The notes below the pieces were generated by a model, which ran no database searches, had not been told where the DNA came from, and saw only the letters and a list, made by a program, of their open reading frames with translations. A stretch of DNA of 64,000 nucleotides, taken from positions 597,303 through 661,302 of the forward strand of contig CAADRB010000044.1 of the NCBI GenBank assembly GCA_900708905.1. Reading direction: 5' to 3'. This DNA is from Hymenolepis diminuta. Lineage: Eukaryota > Platyhelminthes > Cestoda > Cyclophyllidea > Hymenolepididae. Of this stretch, positions 13,271-24,296 are shown in pieces; position 1 is the stretch's first letter; the number at the start of each line of letters is the position of its first letter. The translations under genes and the position numbers were made by a program.

Positions 13271-14735
13271 TCATATATTTATTGAAAATATAAAAGCATT
13301 GCTAAACTTCGGCCAACAAGTGCCTTCATCTTGAATTCTCAGCGGACTTCGAAATGGATTCATTCTAACCAACGAAAGAGACCTTTCCGCATTGTTGATA
13401 TCAAATTCAGAACACAATCCTAATGACTGCAAAGTTTTGAGGTTCCACATACATGAATAAGGACACGAATCAGTGAAGAACGCCGGCAAATTCAAGTACT
13501 AAAAGCAAGGAGGTTAGCAAAATTTCAAGAAAAAAAAACAGACCTTTATCAGCTCGAGGGTCTGCTTCCAAGTTGGATATGCGATAAATCCTACATTGAA
13601 ACCTAAGAGAAAGTAAATTTCATTCAAAATCTTGCCTTACCAATGGCGATATCTGGGTTTTCCCTATGTGTTCTCATGAAATCATGGTAGACTCCACGCC
13701 AGACAAATACGGAAATACGAGAAGTAAGCAACCAAGTTTTATAAGATGCTCGAGGAGATATATTTGGACCAATCATTTTGATAGAAATACGTTCAATAAC
13801 TGGAGATATTAAATTATCCAGTTCCTAAAGATAGTCTTAAAACTGGATGATAATTAAATTACCTTAAATACCGGGAGCAAATCTAATTCCTTTTCAACTC
13901 CAAGCAAATGAATTAGCAGAGATTTCTTTTCCCGAATTCCTTGGACTGCTTGCTGATCTAATTAATAGAAATTCACAAAATGCAAATACCTCTGTCGGAA
14001 AATATCTTGAGTATATGGTACATGGTTAGCGGCCAATGGCTAATGAACGCAAGAGGTAAAGGGTATGGAATTTTTACAAAGTTATAAAAATCCGACCAAC
14101 TTTGCAAATTGACATTAAACAGATTTCCGGAATCTTCATTTGAGCATCGCCTAGTCGACATTGCCTCCGCACATTCAGGTATAACGTATGCTCTTAAATA
14201 GGCATCACTGCTAGCATCCGCACCCTGATTCAATTCGCCTGGCCTAACACCATACATTAAACCTCTCCAGAAATACAAATCATCTCCTGGTCCATATCCA
14301 GGAGTACTTAATAGATATTTCCATAACCCTGTATTATCTACACCATTTGACTGAAGAAATTTATGCAATTCCGATCGAGAAAACCCCTCATTTGTTGAAC
14401 CTAAAACATTACAAACATATGAATTTGACCTTACGACCAGCGTAGCAGAATGGAAAATCGCAAAGGTGTACCGGCAAATCCATGAAAAGTTTCATGAATC
14501 TACACCAAATTCTGTGTGAATGTTCCGGACTACGCGAATTAAAAAAATCTTCGAAACGGCAGCTATCTGAACAATATACTACGGCATTGCACCTCGGACT
14601 GCAATAGTTAATCAGAAGAAAAATATATTACCATTTTACTGATTTATCTGATGGAGTTCTACTATTGCACAGGCTGCAATGCGTGTAACTCCGAGTGTCA
14701 CTTTCGATTGTGAATTCTTCCTCAATATTTTTCAT
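13271..14735 (-). CDS. ZMYND15: MYND zinc-finger protein, ZMYND15-like
   Basis: Coding exons in transcript order: 14735-14632, 14598-14435, 14400-13990, 13957-13863, 13824-13641, 13602-13544, 13498-13271. They total 1,245 nt, giving 414 residues with all joins in frame. An in-frame TAG lies shortly upstream of the ATG, supporting this start. The MYND zinc-binding residues are visible: C20 and C23, C35 and C38, C44 and C48, H63 and C67. Downstream, the blocks PLPLAFISHWPLTMYHIL, LPAFFTDSCPYSC and MNPFRSPLR, and the ending SNAFIF, match the C-terminal region of vertebrate ZMYND15, as I recall that family. In mammals ZMYND15 is a testis-expressed transcriptional repressor working with histone deacetylases; that role here is inference. 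The protein is much shorter than the human one of about 740 residues, and the MYND domain sits close to the N terminus. MSS51-type proteins share the same C-terminal fold and are the main alternative. Confidence 0.85.
13278..13283 (-). promoter_or_regulatory. Candidate poly(A) signal inside the end of the ZMYND15-like CDS
   Basis: AATAAA on the minus strand lies four bases before the TGA stop. No other good signal was noted just downstream, so the 3' UTR may be extremely short. Confidence 0.4.
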
Positions 14736-15856
14736 AAATAATAAATTGTATTGTGTCTATGTATCGCACGAATAAACCGGCCAATAATCGACGCTGAAGG
14801 TCGTGCTAGGTTTATTAAAATTTAATCAAGACTTTTTTGGCCCTTAAATATTTGAATAATAAAAATAAGAAATTTTATTATATATTATAAATATAATACA
14901 TAAATTTCGTTGTTGTCCATCTTCGAGAAACATCAAGTTTGACCATGAGAGTGCCACAGTGAATGGAAGAAGTGGGTTGGCAGATTTCATCTCCGTGACC
15001 GAGCCTTCGACAAATTTCCCGTTAATGACGCATTACAGATATTGTTTTAATTTAATCGATCCATTTTTGTTCAGGCCAGGAGATGTATAGCATGTATCTG
15101 TAGAATAGTCTATTTACTTTGCTAAATCCCTTAACATATATTGAATTAAGTACCCCGAGTAGAGAGAAATAATGAGATAGAAGAGAGATTTGAATTTAGT
15201 TCCTTTTGTAGGATAACAGAAGAGTTTAATAAAGGTATGGAAATGATGACTTGGAGAAAATTGATGAGGAGCAGCGACTTGCCATGTTCAGCTGTGCTGT
15301 GATCTAATGTGTGGCCTGATGGTTGGTCTATACTTTGAGAGGTCATTCAAAATACACTCTGATTTCGGCAACTAATCATATCTAGATCAACTATGAATGG
15401 GATGTGAGAGGACGTCACTGTATAAGTTGATCAATCAGAAAATGGTGGTAGCATCAACACCAGAAAGGGATACGTCAATTAAGACGAACAGTAAGTAAAG
15501 GTCAACAGGTTAAGAGAGTATCGATAATAGAATTTCTTCAAAATTGAGATTTATAAATTAACTTACTTAACAATTATGCTTCATAAATTTGTTTAATGAC
15601 CCCCCTGTCAATAATCGTTAGGAAATTTGATTACGCAAAATAATATGGCATGAAATCCGTTCCCTATTAATATTAATAACATAACATGGTGAAAGTGCAG
15701 TAAGCTGACAAGGATGGAAAGTTCTGATATATTACACGGAATATATCATATTTTAGCGATCAAAAATGTCCCAGGATAATTTTTTTGAAAAAATGAACAT
15801 CTATATAATCAAAAGAAAATCATATATTTCGAAAATGCAAAATGCAATAATGATAG

Positions 15857-15955
15857 ATAAATTGGGGTGGCTTGCCTGGCACCTCCGAACTGATCTGGCG
15901 ACATGGGTGACTTGACTTATTCCGTCTATTCGATGGATGGGGTCCTATAGATCTT
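15857..15955 (+). repeat. Repeat R1, partial copy
   Basis: It contains ATTGGGGTGGCTTGCC, ACTGATCTGGCGACATG and GTGACTTGACTTATTCC, matching 28963-29075 on the same strand and 60140-60245 on the opposite strand. Confidence 0.75.
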
Positions 15956-17084
15956 CCAACGTTATTAAAAAGCTAAAACAAACAAAATGTTTGATGCTTA
16001 ATACTGATTCAGTTATGAGAGGTCTTGAGCTGAAGCCCAAAGGTTTCCATTGAAATTGAAGCATTCCAGAATTTCGCATGTCTGTAATAACGTTGCACTT
16101 CCAGTATAACGTGTTGGGAACTACATTCAAAAAAGACCCTGAAGGCTGCAGAGAACACATCTTATCTGGATCGTATATATTATATTATTTAAGTTACAAC
16201 TGCGGAGAGATAAATACAAACATTGTAGAGTTTACGGCCCAGAATTCAGATGCGTGGACGTCACATCCAGCTTGCCATCTAATTTCCCTGAGGTCAAGCT
16301 GTGCCACATAATTTAATTTATGCTAAAGGCGACGTAATTGAAAACTTAACCTCAATAAATGTCGAAATGTAAATATTACAGGTTACTTCCATTAATGAGC
16401 ACCTCTCATCTAAATTTCTAAGTCCATCCTGTTTAGCTCGATTTAGGTAGGCTTTTAAATCTGTAAAAGCACATTTTCCTGGATGTTCTGCGCTGGACTA
16501 AAAAACATGCCCTCTCTCTTAAAGCACTGAAATATTCAATGTATAACTGCATTTTATACTGCTATAGTAATTCCATTTTAGGTGTCTGGGTAAAAACTCT
16601 GACCTTGGTCTTGGGTTGTAGCGAGTGATGTTGAACATCATAAATTGAGGGAAACGCAATGGGTGTGAATGTTTAACTTGTTCTCTTAGTTTTCGTAAAC
16701 TACACTTCCCTTTCATTACTTGAAGCGCATAGATTTAATGAACTAAAGTTATGAATCTATTTTGGATTAAACTGTCATTATTTGTACTGTTTATTCAATG
16801 TCCCACTTTATATTTTAAGACGACTTCTAAATAACGAAAAATGCCCTCAATCGGCAGGATTTTATTTCTATCGATATGCATATCATACTCCTCTCCTTTT
16901 TAACTTCGTAATGTGTATGCTCCTAAGCGCCCTTCTTCACTTTATTTTAACTATTCCAACTGTCTTTGGCAACTTTGAATGCATAAATAGACAGGTGAAA
17001 TTCTACCTCTGGCCCGATTCCGATGTCTTTCATTTCACGAGGTCTCACTTCTTAGCAAATCTTACTGGTCAACTTCGATAATTA

Positions 17085-17235
17085 AGTCCCCTCCCCCCCC
17101 TCCCCCTCCTAAGCCATCTCCTCTCTATCTGCAGCTCTGGTCAGTTTCTATCTACGAGACCTCAACTATCACCTGCCTTTGAACTCCCTTCGCTTTCTCT
17201 TTGCTGCTTCTCATTAAATTAATATTATTTACCCT
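17085..17235 (+). repeat. Pyrimidine-rich island with a C-tract
   Basis: A run of C and CT (17087-17110) is followed by a strongly C/T-biased stretch. Similar islands occur at 19050-19220, 23560-23740, 29360-29540, 56940-57120 and 63350-63450. They may be a decayed repeat family or simple low-complexity DNA. Confidence 0.35.
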
Positions 17236-19347
17236 TTTCTTCCTTTGTGGCTCTTAATCTAATGATCCTTGTTTTTATCCAACGACAAAACGGTCAAATT
17301 TCAAGAATGACTTGCAGAAACGTAAGGAAATCGAAATGAACATAACAAGCATTTGAATTCAATTTGCGGGCCAGTCAGAGGTGAACCTAGGGATCAAGCC
17401 TCGAAATTCTAAGTTAGGTCGTGAACCAGCAAATTATACCTATTAGTAGTCCTATATTTAGAAATCCCATCCTTCTACAAAGGTATCAGACCATATTTTG
17501 GACACGGAAATTGGAGGTACACCACTGAACAACTTTAAATCAACATAAATATGATTTCACGATAATATTTATTATTGCTAATAAACTAACAGTATATTTG
17601 ATTAAATATACCAGCAAATATAAGAAGTACGGGTGCTGAAATCACACCAGATCTGAATATGATCTAAGGCTCATGAAGCCTGAAGATCGATCCCTGAAGT
17701 TTAAAGTCTGGGTTATAAATCAGGGCGCTAAAAGTAAACTCTATTAGTAATACAAGACAACATGATAAATCCCGATTATAGTAGAAAAAAGCTCTTTTGA
17801 AGCCTGGCTTTAATTAACATTGCACTTTGCCCAACGCTCTTTTAATCTTCCCCTAATCCTCTTGTTTAGGTACTTCTCCATGATTAAAAATTGTACCAAT
17901 AAAATAATAATAAAAATTATGATCCATCTTGGGCAACTAAAAGGCGTTCGAACATTTCTAACAAAACACACATTCAGCTGGCTATCTATATGAAGACAAC
18001 TAACAGCTAAAATGAGTGACCGTTGCGGTTATTGAACATATGGTAATGTGATTCAAACCCGCATCATCAGGTTATGCAGCTCGATTAGAGGATTGCTTTA
18101 TAGATCCCAAGCCCGTCAGCTATGCATTCAACCAGTTCTGTAGCTTTACCTTCTAGTAACCAACCATCTCAAAGTGTTTATCGATAATTAGGCATGTCAA
18201 CAGAAAAACAAATATTGAAATTAGGGATGATGCTAGATTAATTGATAATTACTTCAGATTCATAAAAGAAAACAGAACATAAATGAGACGATTAACCAAA
18301 GGGTATCATTAAATACACTTTTAACTCAGTGAAGTCTTGATGATGTACTTTGAAACAAAATTTTTCAGATATTGTAATGAACTAATAGACCAATGGGCTC
18401 CGGGAAGTGGAATACCAGTGCTAAAGATTAGAGCTTGTACACCAAAGTCAGAAACTTAGGAGTAACTGAGTATGCCTATTGAATTAAGATACAAATAAAT
18501 TCGTATTACAAAGCACCTGTTTCACATAGTTTCAATAGACAAGAAGGGGGAGGGAGTTTATACCATTTTATTCGGTATCCTAATTTTAAGGCAAAATACA
18601 AACCTCCCACCAATTCGAGAGACTGGCGTAAGTATGATGAGCGATACTGCACTAGCATATAGAAACAATGCAGAAAATGGCCTTAGGTATCAGAAAAGTC
18701 AGCTGCAATCATGTTAAAACCTCGTGGAGCTCGAGATGCACGCTTTGTTCTTCTATCATAAACTGAATTAGAATTGGCTTGTGAAGAATGTACGTTTACA
18801 TGAAACAACTTATGAGCCCAAATCTTCGTCCTTTGAGAACCGTTATTCATTCCAGAGGCTTATTATAAAGCTTCAACATAATAAGACTCCTAATTAAGGA
18901 TATTAAGGACATCGACCACCACATGAAATCAAACTTCTCCGGAGAGTAATTGTCATTGAACACGACACAACCTCCTTCGAACTTCTTAGCCACCACGCTT
19001 TTCCCTTAAAGTTCGAAGTCAAATGCCAACGGTCTTTGCCAACGTTAAACCTATCATTCCTCAAATGTAACCGAACCCCGGACCGGCTTTGACGTCCCGG
19101 TTTCCACTCCAAATCTATCCGGGCTTCATCTGTCCAACTCTTACAACCAACTTCTCTCTATGTGCATCTTCTCCTACCAGCTTCTACCCACAGCACCTCT
19201 CCTGAATTCTGCCACTGTATTCCGACTTCACAAATTATTCATTTTAAAAAGACTAAGATGGTTAACTAGAACTAATGTAATGAAGTTACTTGATGTACAA
19301 AACAAACCTTTTTTATGAAATAATATTTACAAAGAGTAACTATTCAC

Positions 19348-19869
19348 CTAAAGAGGAGCTGAAAACTTTCGACTCATATCCATAACCTCCAACGGCCAAG
19401 AGAGTTCAGCATAAGCAGAAGAGGGTGCGTATTTACGAAAGGAGTTTTCATCATCCGGGAAAAAGTTATCGGCAAGTGATAAACACATAATTGAACGAGC
19501 CGCTAACTGGAAAGTTTTCAAAGAGGAGGAGAAGTCATCAAAAGGACTCTGAATACAAATGCCATCTCGTAAAATTTCACCAACGACAGAAACATAGGTG
19601 CCAAGTGGTGGAAGCTCTGTGTCGGGTTGAATTGTGACTAGAATCGAGCCTGTACTGTCATCCAATAGAAAATAAGAGCTAGACGGAGAGGAGGAAACCC
19701 CCAAAACATAACCTTGGAGCCAGACTAGTGAGAAGAGAAGTTTCCGATTGGGTGGAAAGGGAATACTGTGAATAAGAACGCCTTCTTCCAAACTGGCGGT
19801 GCCGTACTTTGCACTGGCTAACTGTCCGATCAGAAGTTTGCGCATAATAGGAGGAGCCTCCCTTGACAT
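19348..19869 (-). CDS. RMI2: RecQ-mediated genome instability protein 2
   Basis: A single-exon frame of 173 residues from the ATG at 19869-19867 (MSREAPPIMRK) to a TAG stop at 19350-19348. RMI2 is a small OB-fold protein which, with RMI1, TOP3A and BLM, forms the complex that dissolves double Holliday junctions in the nucleus. Matches to the family as I recall it: LVWLQGYVLGV (residues about 48-58), GTYVSVVGEIL (about 90-100) and the C-terminal SWPLEVMDMSR, corresponding to the human AVWMQGRVV, GKYVMVMG and WELEVEDLHR segments. It is about 26 residues longer than human RMI2, mostly in loops rich in Ser, Asp and Pro. The frame stays open for ten codons upstream to another ATG at 19899-19897. 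A possible splice acceptor lies between the two, so an upstream noncoding exon is possible. I prefer the inner ATG. Confidence 0.82.
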   Translation of the reverse strand: MSREAPPIMRKLLIGQLASAKYGTASLEEGVLIHSIPFPPNRKLLFSLVWLQGYVLGVSSSPSSSYFLLDDSTGSILVTIQPDTELPPLGTYVSVVGEILRDGICIQSPFDDFSSSLKTFQLAARSIMCLSLADNFFPDDENSFRKYAPSSAYAELSWPLEVMDMSRKFSAPL

Positions 19870-21779
19870 CTCACTAACACAAAGAATACAAAAGATCACA
19901 TAAGTAGCTAAAAAGTGTTATAACTACTGGAAAAATCGAAAATGAAATAAATATCATAGCACACAATTAAATTCAAGACCGAAGACCAAGAATACCACGT
20001 TTAGCAATTGCAACACATACGGAAGTTGGTAAATGTGAAATATTTTTATTATTTTAACAATTCACGTTCATGAACATTTGAGTTAGATTAAGAAACACAA
20101 CCTCTAGTATTTTATATATTTCAAGGTTGAATTTTCCATTGATCAAGTAGACAGGTTGAAATATGCCTTGTATCTCTATTACATATATTACATATGCACA
20201 ATTAGTCTTCATATGAAATTAATTATTGAATGCGCACTATGCAAACTGCCATACCATGTCTTCTAGGTATAAAAAATTAAATGTGCAATATAATGAATTA
20301 TTTGGACCTTTGTGCATAAATAACAAGTAGGTACGTAATTGTAGTAGTTACAAGGAAGATAAATTAAGTTACAAAAATTACTGAATTTGGAAAAGCGAAC
20401 AACATCAAAAATGTCAATATTATCTTAGAATTATAAAGTCAAACTAGTTGGGATGGGGAAGATACAACATGTAAAAATCTCATATAATTAATGACTGGAT
20501 TTCGATTTTATTTGTCAAATTGAAAAAAATGGAGACAATGTATTTAAAAGATATTTTTAGCCACAATAGCATGTATCTCAAAAATAATATCCTCCTCCTA
20601 ATGTTAAGGGCAAGTTTTCATGTCTTTTCTCACTTTGATTTCCTCCTATTAACACGTTTCTTGAGTACTAGATGGAGGAGGTCTGCATCTTCTAAATAAA
20701 CTTTATCCCTTGGCAATCTGTAGGCACGAATCCAGTATTTGTAAATTTCAATTTCCGTTCTAAGTAATATGTTTACATTATAGGTGTTGACAATTTCATC
20801 GATATCGACAAATCATATAATCGGCTAAATCGAGGCACTGAGACTTTACCGAAAAATGAATGTAATAAGCAGGATTCGCTATTATTTTATAAATTGTGCT
20901 TTCCTCTGTTCGCCCTGAACCCGTCATTTTTGCTCTATGGGAAAAATTAATCGTTACTCCATCTTAAGTTCATTATTCAATTTTTTGGGAATTAAACTTT
21001 ATTGATGAGAATGTCATTCTTTGAATACGCTGAAAAATAATATAAATATATACTAAATACTTAAATAAGTGTACTATTTGCTCTGTTAAACTTCTCTTCT
21101 ACTCAGGTCACTTACAATAGAAAAAAATTGATGTGGCGTAAATACGGACAATTTTAGAGCCTAGATGCTAAAGGCCTATTGAGTTTTTTCTTACCTAGCG
21201 ACATTCACAAAGAATGTCCCTTAGACTAACTTGATTAAGCTCTTAATTCTGGCAATACTACTGGGTGCATTTGGTCCTAACTCTCTCGCATATTAATTAA
21301 ACAGATTTTTCTGTCCCAATTTTTCTGATCCCATACGTGGATATTTCATTTTTTTAGTCATGGATAATATCAGTAATAAGAAATACTAACCTTATATTGA
21401 CAGTTTTATGATTATGGAGGTAGGATTTTTACATTTTATACGAATTCAAAATGTTGCTCAACAAAAAAATAGTTCCACTTCAGACATTATAGTTGAAAAA
21501 TCTGAGACTAATAAAAGTCTGAATTGGCAAACATTGATTTCCGAAAATTTATAAATCTTAAGGATGAATCCCTATGCGTTGCCGAAATTTTCATCAATGT
21601 CCTCATCTTGGTGTTCAGTTCCACAAATTATTGTTAGCCCTTACTCACACACTTATAAGCCATAGAACAACTACCAAATGCATTGAGGAGAGCGTTTCCT
21701 AATACTCAGATTAAGTAAAGGGATAACATATGGGAGTCTTCCAGATGGAAAACTTGAATTCTTCTGTCCCCTTCGTCAG

Positions 21780-21880
21780 TCGGCGGGATTAGCCATTTCT
21801 CACACTACGTGTACTGATAAGAATCGAACTCGCGGCTTCTGACCCCAGTGATGAGTATGATAACTGCTGCGTCGCAGGCA
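21780..21880 (-). repeat. tRNA-SINE-like head
   Basis: Read on the minus strand it contains GCGAGTTCGATTC, a box-B-like motif, after TGGGGTCAGAAGCC. The head layout resembles the copy at 33295-33400. Confidence 0.5.
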
Positions 21881-21899
21881 TATAGCAATCACCTTGAAG

Positions 21900-22115
21900 T
21901 ATCACTCATTATATTTGTGACGTCTTCTCGAATTCATTAGCTTTACCCCTTGTAAGCCGCCAAGCTCATTGCTACTGAGGTCTTAGGAGTAGTATAAGAT
22001 AGCAACCAATAGCAGACTCAATAACAGACCAGCATGCGGACACCAGCCACTGGCTAGAACATGAGATATACTCCGGCAAAACCCTGTCTATAGGGAGAGG
22101 GTAGTGGCCATTGTG
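21900..22115 (+). repeat. Repeat R5, copy 1
   Basis: GTAAGCCGCCAAGCTCATTG, and further on CACTGGCTAGAACATGAGA with GATATACTCC, match in order with 24680-24840. Confidence 0.5.
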
Positions 22116-23559
22116 GTGAGATTTTCGCTTTCTCCGACCTTTGTATCCTTTAACACTGCTTGTTCCATCATTTTATCTTGAATACTCTTATAGAGCTTTA
22201 TGCCCCCTCATTAGATTGTATGAAGCATTGTTTAAATAGACCTCTATTAAGGCACATCATACAGATGAAGCAAGTAAATATGAAAAGACATAAAGCAAAT
22301 AAGGTGTATGAAAATAGAAATAGGGATCAAGAAGCACAAAGATTATGAATGGTGAGAGCTAGCAGCTAGTTGCGTCCAGGATCTTGGCGCGCTTGTCAAT
22401 AAGATAGTTTTAGTTCTAAATAAAGCTACTTTAGGAGACTAAACATCTCCTTTAACAAGTGGAAAGACCAAGTGCTGGGTAGGACAAACCCGTATTGGAC
22501 ATTTGGGAATGAATGAGAGGGGGGAAGAGTAAGGGGTCGGAAGAGGTATTGGGAAGAAAGAAGCGAATGTCAGTCCTGAGACAGGACAATCTGAATTATG
22601 ATAAACGGACGAAATGAGGCATGATAAGGTGGTTAACCTATTTCGCCTTCTTTGGTTATTGTCGGACAGTTGGCAGTTGGGGCAAAGGTATGAGTCAGTA
22701 GGCGCGCAATACATAGAGCGGCCGGACAGCACTATTAGTCAAATTGCGCTAACTGTCACTATTCTAACTTCTTTAGATCCACAGCACACAACAATATGGT
22801 TGGAGGGCTTTATTGAGGACAGAGAAACCTTAAAGGAGTGGGAGACTGTGTGGGCGCTGTGTTGTTGAACGGATGGATATGCGTGTCCATACAAGTATAA
22901 GCCTCAAGCGTGTTAGAAGTAGGCTCTCGACCTTTCTGGATCAAACTGAAGCATGTAGCTGCATGCAAAATGGACCGGTGAGGAAACCGAACTGGGAGCA
23001 CAATACATTCTTGTTAGTAATTTAGTTCTCTGATATTCTATTCTATTCTTTCGGTGCTGTATTAATTCCGATTTTTATCCTTGAAATAAATTTTGGGAAC
23101 AATGTTTGCCTTAGTCAGCCCCCTTTATGCTAACCAGTTATCTGATAAAACTATGAAAATTCAGCACGTCTTGTATCTACCAAGGACAGCCGTTTCAGTT
23201 ACTTTCTTAACCTCTGTACATAGGGGTTGGCAATTTGGCGGCTGAGTATTCAGCCAACTCATGATTTACGGTTGGCTTTGCAGAATAATTCTCTATGCAT
23301 TTCCAGAATCACTTTTTATTCACATTCTCTATGACAATACTTCGGTTTTTCGTCTACGAAGCTGGAGTGACGTCTTTTATGTCCCTACGATGCATAACCC
23401 CTATCTGTCAAGTCTAAATGCGCCCATCGATGTCTCCCCTTTTCTATAACCGCCCCACTTCACATAAAAGCACATCTGCGCTCACGTTCTCGCGTCCTTA
23501 CCCAAGTGACTCATATAAAGCTATCTTTGTTGGCACGGCATAACAATGCACGCATGTCA

Positions 23560-23740
23560 GTTACCGGCGCCTCCGCTTCTTGTTCACCTCCTCTCTTCCT
23601 CACCACGCTCCCCTCTCTATCTCCGTCATTCGATTCAAACCCGTTGTGGCTTCCTTGAATACAATTTGGTCTAATCAACTCTTGGTGTTCTGTTCCACGA
23701 TTATTGTTAGCTCTTACTCAAACAGCTACGAATTGGTGAC
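23560..23740 (+). repeat. Pyrimidine-rich island
   Basis: A C/T-biased stretch (CACCTCCTCTCTTCC), followed by a block around TCTTGGTGTTCTGTTCCAC that recurs with small changes at 21610-21655. Confidence 0.35.
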
Positions 23741-24224
23741 TGCTATTGCTCTTGTTATTCGTTAGCTGTGAACCGTTGTTACCTCAGCTCCAACAGCTTA
23801 AAGCTGTAGATATCGAAGGTGGCAGTAGAATGCACTAATCTCGTGCTGTGACAACTTTAACAATCAATTTAAAGTGAGATTAGATTCCACTTGTTGCGAA
23901 CCACCCCTGTGATGATTTTAATGCCACCTTTCCTAAACAACATCACAGTCGTTTCTGTCCACTTCCGCGTTGTCCTACCTCGGCGTTTGTGAACGCGTTT
24001 CCCTACCCCTCAAATCTCAAAACAGTCCTTTGCAGAACCAACCTAATAGAACACATTATTCTTCCGCCATTTTACTTTGGGCAGATTAGGGCTGGAGAGT
24101 TTGTGATATGGGGTGATTGGGAATTAAACCAGAACAAGTTTTACGATTGGTAGCTTAATACTGTGGACATTCCAGTTGGAAGTAGGAAGCGCTAACCTTA
24201 TAGCACAATAAATTACCACGTCGA

Positions 24225-24230
24225 TTTATT
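24225..24230 (-). promoter_or_regulatory. Poly(A) signal of STRAP
   Basis: AATAAA on the minus strand, about 67 nt downstream of the STRAP stop codon, is well placed for 3' end formation. Confidence 0.6.
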
Positions 24231-24296
24231 AAAAAGCGAATTTGAATGAAAAGGTGCTTTACTCAACAAGAACTCAAAACAAACAGCGGTCTCTAC

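Larger units (their letters stand above)
14736..19347. other. Intergenic, repeats and pyrimidine-rich patches
   Basis: No coding exon could be supported. The gap holds a repeat R1 piece at 15857-15955, a C/T-rich island at about 17085-17235, and a comparatively GC-rich patch at about 18900-19220. The GC-rich patch has a 69-codon minus-strand open frame that I do not recognise. Confidence 0.55.
19870..24296. other. Intergenic, repeat-rich
   Basis: Between RMI2 and the 3' end of STRAP. The first 1.7 kb is very AT-rich and shows nothing. From about 21,600 the composition becomes more GC-rich with SINE, R5 and pyrimidine-rich repeats. A short block at 21610-21655 recurs at 23680-23725. Open frames near 22,400-23,000 have no recognisable product and look like old repeat sequence. 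Confidence 0.5.

Noticed and set aside
18903..19112. 69-codon minus-strand frame in a GC-richer patch, rich in Arg and Trp
   Set aside because: No family match, no continuation on either side, and the opposite strand is a pyrimidine-rich repeat-like island, which explains the open frame.
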